In this document: piece after piece, positions 17,593-25,174 of the stretch
Layout: each line of letters begins with the position of its first letter
How positions within the stretch are numbered: position 1 is the stretch's first letter
NCBI GenBank assembly: GCA_029846755.1
Contig: JARWBI010000009.1
Location: 59,337 to 123,336 of the forward strand
Reading direction: 5' to 3'
Source of the DNA: Falsirhodobacter flavus
GTDB taxonomy: Bacteria > Pseudomonadota > Alphaproteobacteria > Rhodobacterales > Rhodobacteraceae
Length of the DNA: 64,000 nucleotides
Translations under genes and position numbers: made by a program
The notes under the pieces: model-generated
Seen by the model: the letters and a program-made list of their open reading frames with translations, nothing else
Told to the model about the DNA's origin: nothing
Databases searched by the model: none

Positions 17593-18612
17593 ATGGGGAT
17601 CGCAGTCGACACGCTGGAACGGACGGTCGGGGGGATATTCCTGCAGGCGGGGCTTCTGCCCGCGCAGGCGGCGGCCATGGCTCGCACCATCGTGGCCGCA
17701 GAGCGCGACGCTTGCAAGTCGCACGGTGTCTACCGCATCGCGGGGTGCCTGCGGACGGTCAAGGCGGGCAAGGCGGACCCGGCGGCGGTGCCGGCGCTGT
17801 CGGATGACGGGACCGCCATCCTGCGGGTCGATGCCAAGGGCGGCTTTTCCTGCGCCGCGTTCGAACTGGGCGCGCCCGCGCTGGCCGAACGCGCCAAGGC
17901 GCTGGGCGTGGCCGCGCTGGTCATCAACGACTGCACCCATTTCTCAGCTCTCTGGCCCGAGGTGGAGGCGCTGACCGACATGGGCGTCGCGGCGCTGGCC
18001 ATGTGTCCCAGCTATGCCAGCGTGGCGCCCACGGGCGGGACGGCGGCGCTTTTGGGCACCAACCCCATCGCCTTTGGCTGGCCGCGACCGGGCGGGCATC
18101 CCTATGTCTTCGATTTCGCCACCAGCGTCGCCGCACGCGGAGAGGTCGAGCTTCACGCCCGCGCGGGCAAGGCGATCCCGGACGGCTGGGCCATCGGGCC
18201 GGATGGCGGGCCGACCACCGATCCGGAACAGGCGCTGGACGGTGCGATGCTGCCCTTCGGCGGGCACAAGGGGTCGGCCATTTCCACGATGATCGAACTG
18301 CTGGCGGGCGCGATGATCGGCGATCTGACCAGCCCCGAGGCGCGGGCCGAACTGGGTGGCATGTCGATGCTGCCCCGGCATGGCGAGCTGGTGCTGGCCT
18401 TCAGCCCGGACCGTTTCGCCGCCGGACGCCCCGGCGATCCCTTCGCGCGGGCCGAGGCGCTGTTCGACGCCATTCTGGGGCAGGGCGCGCGCCTTCCCTC
18501 GCAGCGACGTCATGCCGCGCGGACGAAGGCGCTGGCGGATGGCATCGCCCTGAACGATGAGGAGCAGTCCGAACTTGCCCGGCTGGGCAGGCTTGGCCTT
18601 GCCGCCGTCTGA
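17593..18612 (+). CDS. Malate/L-lactate dehydrogenase-family reductase, probable pyrroline-2-carboxylate reductase
   Basis: A 339-residue NAD(P)H enzyme of the MDH/LDH2 (Ldh_2) family. It has the family proton-relay motif SHGVYRI (His44), the THFSALW segment and the NAD-binding TNPIAFGWP. Members such as DpkA/LhpD reduce pyrroline-2-carboxylate to L-proline. Here that would consume the product of AcnX, completing cis-3-hydroxyproline breakdown. The start at 17593 has AGGAGAGG eight bases upstream; the longer open frame has no such site. It heads the plus-strand arm of the locus, 18 bp before the GntR gene. Confidence 0.88.
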   Translation: MGIAVDTLERTVGGIFLQAGLLPAQAAAMARTIVAAERDACKSHGVYRIAGCLRTVKAGKADPAAVPALSDDGTAILRVDAKGGFSCAAFELGAPALAERAKALGVAALVINDCTHFSALWPEVEALTDMGVAALAMCPSYASVAPTGGTAALLGTNPIAFGWPRPGGHPYVFDFATSVAARGEVELHARAGKAIPDGWAIGPDGGPTTDPEQALDGAMLPFGGHKGSAISTMIELLAGAMIGDLTSPEARAELGGMSMLPRHGELVLAFSPDRFAAGRPGDPFARAEALFDAILGQGARLPSQRRHAARTKALADGIALNDEEQSELARLGRLGLAAV

Positions 18613-18630
18613 CGCTTGAAAGGAACCGCG

Positions 18631-19326
18631 ATGACCGATGTGACCGAACGAAAACGTGGCGACGGGGTGCGGCTGGTCCACAGCATCCTGCGCGACGACA
18701 TCCTGAACCTCGTCCTGCCGCCCGGCAGCCCCATCGACGAGATCCAGCTGGCCGAACGCCTGTCGATGTCGCGCACCCCCATCCGCGAGGCGCTGGTCCG
18801 GCTGGCCGCCGAAGGGCTGGTCACGACCCTGCCGAACCGTTCGACCATCGTGTCCAACATCGACTTTCTGAACCTGCACACCTTCTTCGACGCGCTGACG
18901 CTGATGTATCGCGTGACGACCCGGCTGGCCGCCGAATACCGAACCGAGGCGGATCTGGAGAGCATCCGCGACCATCAGGCCGCCTTTGCCGCCGCCGTCG
19001 AGGCGCAGGATGCGCGTGCCATGATCGCCACCAACCGCGATTTCCATGCCGCCATCGCCGATGCGGGGCGCAACCCCTATTACAGCGGGCTGTTCAGCCG
19101 CCTTCTGGACGAAGGGCGGCGCATCCTGCGCATCTACTATTCATCCTATGGCGACCGTCTGCCGCGCCGGTATGTGGACCAGCATGATGAGATCATCGCC
19201 ATGATCGAAGCGGGCGACATCGCCGGCGCGGACCGGGTCGCGACCGAACATGCCGACCAGATCGTCAAACAGATCCAGTCGCTTATCGCGCGCGACCGGC
19301 GGCATTCGCTGGAGCTTCAGATTTAA
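18631..19326 (+). CDS. GntR-family transcriptional regulator with FCD domain
   Basis: A 231-residue regulator. The N-terminal winged helix is recognisable (LAERLSMSRTPIREALVRLAAEG, here split as LAERLSMSRTPIREAL then VRLAAEG), followed by a helical FCD ligand domain with a metal-type histidine (NRDFHAAIADAG). It sits between the reductase and deaminase genes of the hydroxyproline locus and follows the reductase by 18 bp with a GAAAGGAA ribosome site. It likely controls both divergent arms through the two related operator-like sites at 17551 and 19338, responding to hydroxyproline or an intermediate. Confidence 0.92.
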   Translation: MTDVTERKRGDGVRLVHSILRDDILNLVLPPGSPIDEIQLAERLSMSRTPIREALVRLAAEGLVTTLPNRSTIVSNIDFLNLHTFFDALTLMYRVTTRLAAEYRTEADLESIRDHQAAFAAAVEAQDARAMIATNRDFHAAIADAGRNPYYSGLFSRLLDEGRRILRIYYSSYGDRLPRRYVDQHDEIIAMIEAGDIAGADRVATEHADQIVKQIQSLIARDRRHSLELQI

Positions 19327-19337
19327 GTCGACAAGAA

Positions 19338-19356
19338 AAATACAAAGCATATATTC
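19338..19356. promoter_or_regulatory. Candidate GntR operator, copy 2
   Basis: AAATAC followed by seven bases and TATTC-type end, 12 of 19 positions identical to the site at 17551-17569, with the same preceding ACAAGAA. It lies 32 bp before the deaminase start, in an unusually AT-rich 61-bp gap. A separate promoter and GntR control for the deaminase gene are inferred. Confidence 0.5.
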
Positions 19357-19387
19357 GGCGAAAAGCAAAGTCGCGAAGGGAGTGACC

Positions 19388-20326
19388 ATGAAGGCCAAGA
19401 TCTTTTCCGGGTGCATCCCGGCGCTGATGACCCCGTGCACCGCCGACCGCCGCCCGGATTTCGACGCGCTGGTCGCCAAGGGGCAGGACCTGATCGCCGA
19501 AGGGATGTCCGCCGTCGTCTATTGCGGATCGATGGGCGACTGGCCGCTTCTGACGGACGATCAGCGGATGGAAGGGGTCGCGCGCCTTGTCGCGGCGGGC
19601 GTTCCGGTCATCGTGGGAACGGGCGCGGTCAATACCGCCAGCGCGGTCGCCCTTGCCGCCCATGCCGCAAGCGTCGGGGCCAAGGGGCTGATGGTCATCC
19701 CGCGCGTTCTGTCGCGCGGCCCGTCCGCCACCGCCCAGCGCGCGCATTTCAAGGCGATCCTTGCCGCCGCGCCGGATGTGCCTGCGGTCATCTACAACAG
19801 CCCCTATTACGGTTTCGTCACCAAGGCGGATCTGTTCTTCGCGCTGCGGGCCGAACATCCGAACCTTGTCGGGTTCAAGGAATTCGGCGGCCCCGCCGAC
19901 ATGCGCTATGCCGCCGAGAATATCACCAGCCGCGACGATGACGTGTCGCTGATGGTGGGGGTGGACACCGCCGTCTTCCACGGCTTCGTCAATTGCGGGG
20001 CCACGGGCGCGATCACCGGCATCGGCAACGTGCTGCCGCGCGAGGTCCAGCACCTTGTCGCGCTGTCGCAGGCCGCCGCCAAGGGCGATGCCAAGGCCCG
20101 CCGCCTTGCGCTGGAGCTGGAGGCGGCGCTGGCGGTGCTGTCTTCGTTCGACGAAGGTCCGGATCTGGTGCTGTTCTACAAGCACATGATGGTGCTGAAG
20201 GGCGCGCCGGAATATGCGCTTCATTTCAACGAGACGGATGCGCTGACGGACAGCCAGCGCGGCTATGCCGAAGCGCAGCTGCGCCTGTTCGATGCGTGGT
20301 ATGCGGACTGGTCCCGCACGATCTGA
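19388..20326 (+). CDS. DHDPS-family lyase, probable pyrroline-4-hydroxy-2-carboxylate deaminase
   Basis: A 312-residue class I aldolase-type TIM barrel of the dihydrodipicolinate synthase family. Schiff-base Lys164 (LVGFKEFGG) and catalytic Tyr137 (AVIYNSPYY) are present. The N-terminal segment FSGCIPALMTPC and YCGSMGDWPLLTD match the hydroxyproline-pathway deaminase subgroup, which converts pyrroline-4-hydroxy-2-carboxylate to alpha-ketoglutarate semialdehyde and ammonia. The ATG at 19388 has GAAGGGAG upstream; the longer open frame runs into the GntR gene. The final semialdehyde dehydrogenase of the pathway is not in this window. Confidence 0.88.
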   Translation: MKAKIFSGCIPALMTPCTADRRPDFDALVAKGQDLIAEGMSAVVYCGSMGDWPLLTDDQRMEGVARLVAAGVPVIVGTGAVNTASAVALAAHAASVGAKGLMVIPRVLSRGPSATAQRAHFKAILAAAPDVPAVIYNSPYYGFVTKADLFFALRAEHPNLVGFKEFGGPADMRYAAENITSRDDDVSLMVGVDTAVFHGFVNCGATGAITGIGNVLPREVQHLVALSQAAAKGDAKARRLALELEAALAVLSSFDEGPDLVLFYKHMMVLKGAPEYALHFNETDALTDSQRGYAEAQLRLFDAWYADWSRTI

Positions 20327-20382
20327 CCTGTAACTTTCCGCCGCATCGGCATAGGGATGGCGGCAAAACGAAAGGTCAGACG

Positions 20383-20658
20383 ATGCGCAGATTCCCCGCC
20401 CTTCTTGCAGCCACGCTTGTCGCCGCCTGCGGCATCGGGAACGGGGCCGTGGTCAAGGGCGCCGGACCCGACGACATGCTGAAGCTGCGGGCGGGTCCGG
20501 GCCTGAACTACAAGATCAAGATGGGGCTGCCGGACGGGACCCGCCTGACGCGGCACGACTGCGTGACCGAGGTGGGCCAGCTCTGGTGCCGCGTCTCGCT
20601 TGTTTCTGCGCCGCGCGTGTCGGGCTATGTTTCGGCCGATTATCTGGGAACGCCCTGA
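20383..20658 (+). CDS. Small SH3-domain lipoprotein
   Basis: A 91-residue exported protein. The N-terminus MRRFPALLAATLVAAC is a lipoprotein signal with the lipobox LVAAC, and the rest is one bacterial SH3-like (SH3b) domain with the typical LKLRAGPGLNYKI and GYVSADYLG strands. Such domains bind cell-wall peptides or act as anchors. The start is fixed by the signal peptide; the longer open frame overlaps the deaminase gene. No functional link to its neighbours is evident. Confidence 0.82.
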   Translation: MRRFPALLAATLVAACGIGNGAVVKGAGPDDMLKLRAGPGLNYKIKMGLPDGTRLTRHDCVTEVGQLWCRVSLVSAPRVSGYVSADYLGTP

Positions 20659-20673
20659 CCCGCCGCCTCAGGG
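20653..20673. terminator. Small bidirectional stem-loop between convergent genes
   Basis: CCCTGA (20653-20658) pairs with TCAGGG (20668-20673) around a nine-base loop. The stop codons of both convergent genes lie inside the arms. Short T-run follows on the plus strand. The stem is only 6 bp, so terminator function is tentative. Confidence 0.4.
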
Positions 20674-20994
20674 TTTCGGCAGATAGGGGATCGCGCCCGC
20701 CAGATCCGTGTCGTCGATCACGCGGAAATGGCTGACGGACCCGTCCTGCCTTGCCTTGGCAAAGGGCGCATATTCGGGATCGGTCGCAAAGGCATGGGCT
20801 GCGGCGCGGTCCGGGAACTGGATCAGCGCGATCAGCGTCTCGTCGCTGCGCGCGCCTTCCAGCGTTTCGATGTTCCCGCTGCGCGACAAATAGCGCCCCC
20901 CATGTCTGGCCGCGATGTCATGCACGCGGGCGGCATAGTCGGGGATCCAGCGCTCGTCGGTGACTTTCACTTCGGCGATCAGGAATGCAGTCAT
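20668..20994 (-). CDS. DUF1330 domain-containing protein
   Basis: A 108-residue cytosolic protein of the DUF1330 family, a ferredoxin-like dimeric alpha-beta barrel fold. It opens MTAFLIAEVKVTDERWIPDY and contains ARHGGRYLSRSG, the family's core pattern. The biochemical role of the family is not established. It converges on the SH3 lipoprotein gene and lies just downstream of the LysR gene on the same strand, 85 bp away. Confidence 0.85.
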   Translation of the reverse strand: MTAFLIAEVKVTDERWIPDYAARVHDIAARHGGRYLSRSGNIETLEGARSDETLIALIQFPDRAAAHAFATDPEYAPFAKARQDGSVSHFRVIDDTDLAGAIPYLPKP

Positions 20995-21079
20995 TCTCTC
21001 CTCCGCTTTGAAACGCCGCAGCTAGCAGGTGGCGGCCCGGTCAGCATGACAAGCCCGCGCGCCCGCGGCAATGGCGCGG

Positions 21080-21958
21080 TCAGCTTGACGCATGGTCGCC
21101 GCTGACGTTGCGCAGGTCGGTCAGAAGCTGTTCGATCATCACGGCGCGAGGGTTGCCGTGGCGCTGGGCAAGGCCGATGCGCCGCGTCACGACCGGATCG
21201 CCGAAAGGGGCGATGACCAGCGGCAAGGGGCATTCGCGGATCGCGATGTTCGGCACGACCGATACGCCAAGGCCGTTGGCGACGCAGGAGGTGATGGACG
21301 ATACTGTGTCGATCTCGGCAATCTCGTTCAGGGGGATGTTCATCCGCGCAAGCTCGTGGTCGATGGTCTGCGCCAGCGGGACGGCGGCGCGGAAGCGGAT
21401 ATAGGGAAAGGTCCGCAGGTATTCCTGATCCGTCATCTGCGCCGATCCCGGCGGGGCGATCACATAGAGCGGCTCGCGGATGAAGGGGTTCCAGCGCAGC
21501 GCGGCGGGCAGGTCGCGGTTTTCGGCGACCATTGCCGCATCCAGCCGTCCCGCCGCCACATCCTGAAGCAGCGCATCCGACAGCCCGACCCGCAGCCGGA
21601 TACGCAGGCCGGGGTTGCGTTCGCGCAGCTCGACGATGGCGCGGGGCAGCAGGCTCAGCGCGCTGGTGCGAACCGATCCGATCGCCAGCGTTCCGACGAC
21701 CTTGCGCCCGGTGATCGTGCCGACGACGTCATCTGCCGTCCGCACCAGTTCGCGCGCCGCGTCCAGCATCTGCATCCCGGCGGTGTTGGGCCGGGGCGGG
21801 CGGCTGCTGCGGTCGAACAGCGGCACGCCGATCTCCGACTCCAGCGCATGCATCTGCTGGCTGACGGCCGAGGGGGTCAGGTTCAGGCGGGCGGCGGCCT
21901 TGGAAAAACTTCCCGCCTCGGCGATGGCCAGAAAGGTCTTAAGTTGCCGCGTGTCCAT
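21080..21958 (-). CDS. LysR-family transcriptional regulator
   Basis: A 292-residue LTTR. The N-terminal helix-turn-helix is clear (MDTRQLKTFLAIAEAGSF, then AAARLNLTPSAVSQQMHAL), followed by the periplasmic-binding-like inducer domain. It is transcribed away from the dehydrogenase/RraA/TctCBA operon at 22072-26683, which is the usual arrangement for a LysR activator and its target. The AT-rich 113-bp gap between the two starts probably holds the binding site, though I could not fix a T-N11-A box. The inducer is unknown. Confidence 0.93.
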   Translation of the reverse strand: MDTRQLKTFLAIAEAGSFSKAAARLNLTPSAVSQQMHALESEIGVPLFDRSSRPPRPNTAGMQMLDAARELVRTADDVVGTITGRKVVGTLAIGSVRTSALSLLPRAIVELRERNPGLRIRLRVGLSDALLQDVAAGRLDAAMVAENRDLPAALRWNPFIREPLYVIAPPGSAQMTDQEYLRTFPYIRFRAAVPLAQTIDHELARMNIPLNEIAEIDTVSSITSCVANGLGVSVVPNIAIRECPLPLVIAPFGDPVVTRRIGLAQRHGNPRAVMIEQLLTDLRNVSGDHASS

Positions 21959-22071
21959 CTATTTCAGAATCCCTTACAATCATCTTCAATATTATGCGCT
22001 AGCTTTAAAAAAGGCGAATGATAATCCTCTGCCTCAAGGAAGATGCCCCATCATCGGCATCGTGGAGGACA

Positions 22072-23058
22072 ATGGCAGAGAACATCCTGATAACGGGGCC
22101 AAGCCTGGCGCCCGCCGCCGCAGACGTGCTTGAAAGCGCGGGATACGCCCCGGTCTACGTTCCGCCCTATACCGGCGGCGAAGGGTTGGTCGATCTGGTG
22201 CGGGCGGCGGACCCGGTGGCGATCCTTGCCCGGCTGGGCCGGATCGACGGCAGCGTCTTCGATGCGGCGCCGCGTCTTCGCGTCATTTCCAAGCACGGCG
22301 CGGGGGTGGACAATATCGACGTGGACGCCGCCAGCGCGCGCGGCATTCCGGTGCTGAACGCGGCGGGGGCCAATGCCGTCTCGGTAGCGGAACACGCCAT
22401 CGCACTGCTGTTCGCCGTCGCCAAGAAGGTGATCCCGCTGGACCAGAGCATCCGCAACGGGCGGTGGGAGAAGTCGGGCTTCCAAGGGCGCGAATTGGCG
22501 GGTTCGGTCATGGGGCTTGTCGCGTTCGGGGCCATTGCCCGCCAGACCGCGCGGTTCGCCAAGGGGCTGGGCATGACGGTGCGCGCCTATGACCCCTATA
22601 CCTCGGCCGATGTCTTCGCCGCCGAAGGGGTGGACCGTGTCGAAAGCGTGGACGAGCTGTTCGCGACCAGCGACGTGCTGAGCCTGCATTCCCCGCTGAC
22701 CCCCGCCACCAAACATATCGTCAACGAAGCCCGGTTGGCCACGATGAAGCGCGGGGCGATCATCATCAACACCGCACGCGGCGGCCTGATCGACGAGCCG
22801 GCGCTGGCCGCAGCCCTGGCCGAGGGGCGCATCTTCGGCGCGGGGCTGGACACTTTCGCGCAGGAACCGCCACCCGCCGACCATCCGTTCTGGGCCGAGA
22901 CGCGTCTGGTCCTGTCGCCCCATATCGCGGGCGTCACCGCCGCCGCGAACATCCGCGTCGGGATCGAGGCGGCGCAGGGCATCGTCGACATCCTTGCAGG
23001 CAAACCTGTGCCCGAAGCGCGGATCGTCAACCGCGCCAAACTGAAGATAACGGCCTGA
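22072..23058 (+). CDS. D-isomer-specific 2-hydroxyacid dehydrogenase
   Basis: A 328-residue NAD(P)-dependent dehydrogenase of the SerA/GhrA superfamily. The characteristic LHSPLTPATKHIVN, TARGGLIDEPAL (arginine) and SPHIAGVT (histidine) motifs of the catalytic centre are present. It would oxidise or reduce a 2-hydroxy acid in the cytosol. The ATG at 22072 has GGAGG upstream; the 18-codon extension lacks a ribosome site. It leads an operon with an RraA-type aldolase and a TTT importer, so it probably handles the hydroxy-dicarboxylate brought in by that importer. Confidence 0.9.
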   Translation: MAENILITGPSLAPAAADVLESAGYAPVYVPPYTGGEGLVDLVRAADPVAILARLGRIDGSVFDAAPRLRVISKHGAGVDNIDVDAASARGIPVLNAAGANAVSVAEHAIALLFAVAKKVIPLDQSIRNGRWEKSGFQGRELAGSVMGLVAFGAIARQTARFAKGLGMTVRAYDPYTSADVFAAEGVDRVESVDELFATSDVLSLHSPLTPATKHIVNEARLATMKRGAIIINTARGGLIDEPALAAALAEGRIFGAGLDTFAQEPPPADHPFWAETRLVLSPHIAGVTAAANIRVGIEAAQGIVDILAGKPVPEARIVNRAKLKITA

Positions 23059-23068
23059 GGAGGGTATC

Positions 23069-23740
23069 ATGGCAACCGGATTTCGCATCCTGAAGCGCGA
23101 GCGCGCCGTTTCCGCCGATCTTGTCCAGCGGTTTTTGCAACTGCCCGTCGCCAATGTCAGCGACAGCATGGCCCGCATGACCGCCGCAGGCCCGCGCCTG
23201 ACCAGGATGCACGCCCGCGGCCAGATGGCCGGCCCGGCGATCACCGTCAAGACGCGCCCAGGCGACAACCTGATGCTGCACAAGGCCATCGACATGGCGA
23301 TCCCCGGCGATGTGATCGTGGTGGATGCGGGCGGCGATCTGACGAATTCGCTGATGGGCGAATTGATGCTGGCCTATGCGGTGAAGAAGGGTGTCGCGGG
23401 TTTCGTTCTGAACGGCGCGATCCGCGATGCGGATGCGTTCGTGGCGGTGAACCTGCCGACCTTCGCCGCGGGGATCACCCATCGCGGCCCCTACAAGGAC
23501 GGGCCCGGAGAGATCAACGTGCCCATCGCCATCGACGGCATGGTGATCCATCCGGGCGATCTGGTGATCGGCGACAGCGACGGTGTGCTTGCCGTGCCGT
23601 TTGACGCCGCCGAGGAAATCTACGCAAAGACTGTCGCCAAGGGGGAGGCCGAGGCGAAGCAGATGGCGGCCATCGAGGCGGGAACGAACGACCGTTCCTG
23701 GGTCGATGCCGCCTTGAAGAAACTTGGCTGCAAAATCTGA
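23069..23740 (+). CDS. RraA-family aldolase/lyase
   Basis: A 223-residue protein of the RraA/demethylmenaquinone methyltransferase-like fold. It has the metal and catalytic segment GDVIVVDAGGDLTNSLMGEL and the arginine-aspartate pair in NGAIRDADAF, matching the RraA-type 4-hydroxy-4-methyl-2-oxoglutarate or 4-carboxy-4-hydroxy-2-oxoadipate aldolases. Being in an operon with a hydroxyacid dehydrogenase and tricarboxylate-type importer, it likely cleaves a branched hydroxy-oxo-dicarboxylate, giving pyruvate or oxaloacetate. The true substrate is not known; ribonuclease-inhibitor RraA function is unlikely. Confidence 0.85.
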   Translation: MATGFRILKRERAVSADLVQRFLQLPVANVSDSMARMTAAGPRLTRMHARGQMAGPAITVKTRPGDNLMLHKAIDMAIPGDVIVVDAGGDLTNSLMGELMLAYAVKKGVAGFVLNGAIRDADAFVAVNLPTFAAGITHRGPYKDGPGEINVPIAIDGMVIHPGDLVIGDSDGVLAVPFDAAEEIYAKTVAKGEAEAKQMAAIEAGTNDRSWVDAALKKLGCKI

Positions 23741-23762
23741 GCCTACCAAGGGAGGAAGACCA

Positions 23763-24716
23763 ATGACCTGTCTGAAATCGCTGCCGCTGGCGGCGGCAAT
23801 GTTGACGCTGGCCGGGGCGGCCCATGCCGAATGGCCCACCGACCGACCCATAGAGATGATCGTGGCCTTCGCCCCCGGGGGCGGCACCGACATCATGCTG
23901 CGCACGCTTGCGCCCTATCTGGAGGCAGAGCTGGACGCGCAATTCCCGGTGCTGAACCGCCCCGGCGCAGCGGGCGAGATCACCTATACCGCCCTGTCGC
24001 AGTCGCGGCCGGATGGCTACACGGTATCCTCGCTGAACACGCCGGGTTTCCTGACCATGCAGATCGACCGCAAGCTGCGCTTCGATCCGGCCGACCTTTG
24101 CCCCATCGCGCGGATCGTCGAAGACCCCGGCACCTTCATCGTGCCAGCATCTTCGGAGTTCCAGACGCTGGAAGATCTGGTCGCCTTTGCCAAGGAAAAT
24201 CCCGGCGCGGTGTCCATCGGCACCACGGGCGTCGGCACGGACGAACATATGGCGATGCTGCAACTGGAACGCACGGCCGGGATCGACCTGACCGCGATCC
24301 CCTTCGGCGGCGCGAACGAGGCGAAGACCGCGCTTCTGGGCGGCCACATCACCGCCATCGGGCTGAACGTCGGCGAATATGCCACCTCGGACAAGAACGC
24401 GATGCGCGCGCTGGCCCAGTTCGCCGAGGAACGCTCGGTCCTGGCAGGCGATCTTCCGACCGCCAAGGAGCAGGGCTTCGACGTCATCATGTCTTCGGAA
24501 CGCGGTCTTGCGACCCGCTGCGAGGTGCCCGAAGACATCCGCGCGCGGATGGCCGAAGCCGTCGATGCAGCGCTGGCCAACCCCGAATTCCAGGCGCAGG
24601 CCAAGCAGCAGTCGCTGCCGCTGTCCTTCCAGTCGGGTGCGGACTGGCAGGCGGCGATGCCCGCGCGGCTTGACCGTTACCGCGACATCTTCGCGCTTAT
24701 CAAAGAGGGGCAGTGA
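23763..24716 (+). CDS. TTT transporter substrate-binding protein (TctC family)
   Basis: A 317-residue periplasmic receptor. The signal peptide MTCLKSLPLAAAMLTLAGAA is followed by the TctC hallmark PTDRPIEMIVAFAPGGGTD. These proteins pass carboxylates such as citrate, tartrate or aromatic acids to TctAB. The ATG at 23763 has GGGAGGAAG upstream and the upstream extension overlaps the RraA gene. It overlaps tctB by ATGA. Its operon partners suggest a hydroxy-di- or tricarboxylate as the ligand. Confidence 0.92.
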   Translation: MTCLKSLPLAAAMLTLAGAAHAEWPTDRPIEMIVAFAPGGGTDIMLRTLAPYLEAELDAQFPVLNRPGAAGEITYTALSQSRPDGYTVSSLNTPGFLTMQIDRKLRFDPADLCPIARIVEDPGTFIVPASSEFQTLEDLVAFAKENPGAVSIGTTGVGTDEHMAMLQLERTAGIDLTAIPFGGANEAKTALLGGHITAIGLNVGEYATSDKNAMRALAQFAEERSVLAGDLPTAKEQGFDVIMSSERGLATRCEVPEDIRARMAEAVDAALANPEFQAQAKQQSLPLSFQSGADWQAAMPARLDRYRDIFALIKEGQ

Positions 24717-25165
24717 TGAACGCCGCCAGAGGCGACGGGCCGGACCTGCTGACGGCTGGGCTGTTTGCGGGTTTCGGCGCGCTTGGGCTGTGGCTGGCGC
24801 GCGATCTGGATCAGGGGACGATGGCGCAAATGGGCGCGGGCTATCTGCCCCGCGCGGTCTGCGCGGGCTTGATCCTGCTGGGCGGGGTGATCGGCGCGAT
24901 GGCCCTGCGCCGCGATGCCGCCCCGATCGAGGGCATGCGCCTGCGCCCGCTGCTGGTGATCGTCGGGTCCATCGCGGGCTTTGCCTTTCTGGCCGAACAT
25001 GGCGGGTTCGTCGCGGCCTCGCTCTGGCTCATCATCGCGGGCTCGCTTGCCGATCCGGGCGGGCGCTGGCGCACGGTGCTGATGCTGGCGGGCGGGCTGA
25101 CCGCCTTCGGCGCGCTGGTCTTCGTCTATGGGCTGGGCGTGCAGATGGAACTCTGGCCGATCTAG
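24713..25165 (+). CDS. TTT transporter small membrane subunit (TctB family)
   Basis: A 150-residue membrane protein with four predicted helices, the size and layout of TctB. The start ATG overlaps the tctC stop. It partners the large permease encoded 9 bp later to form a secondary carboxylate importer. The sequence itself is weakly conserved in this family; assignment relies on length, hydrophobicity and position between tctC and tctA. Confidence 0.88.
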   Translation: MMNAARGDGPDLLTAGLFAGFGALGLWLARDLDQGTMAQMGAGYLPRAVCAGLILLGGVIGAMALRRDAAPIEGMRLRPLLVIVGSIAGFAFLAEHGGFVAASLWLIIAGSLADPGGRWRTVLMLAGGLTAFGALVFVYGLGVQMELWPI

Positions 25166-25174
25166 GGGCGGGAC

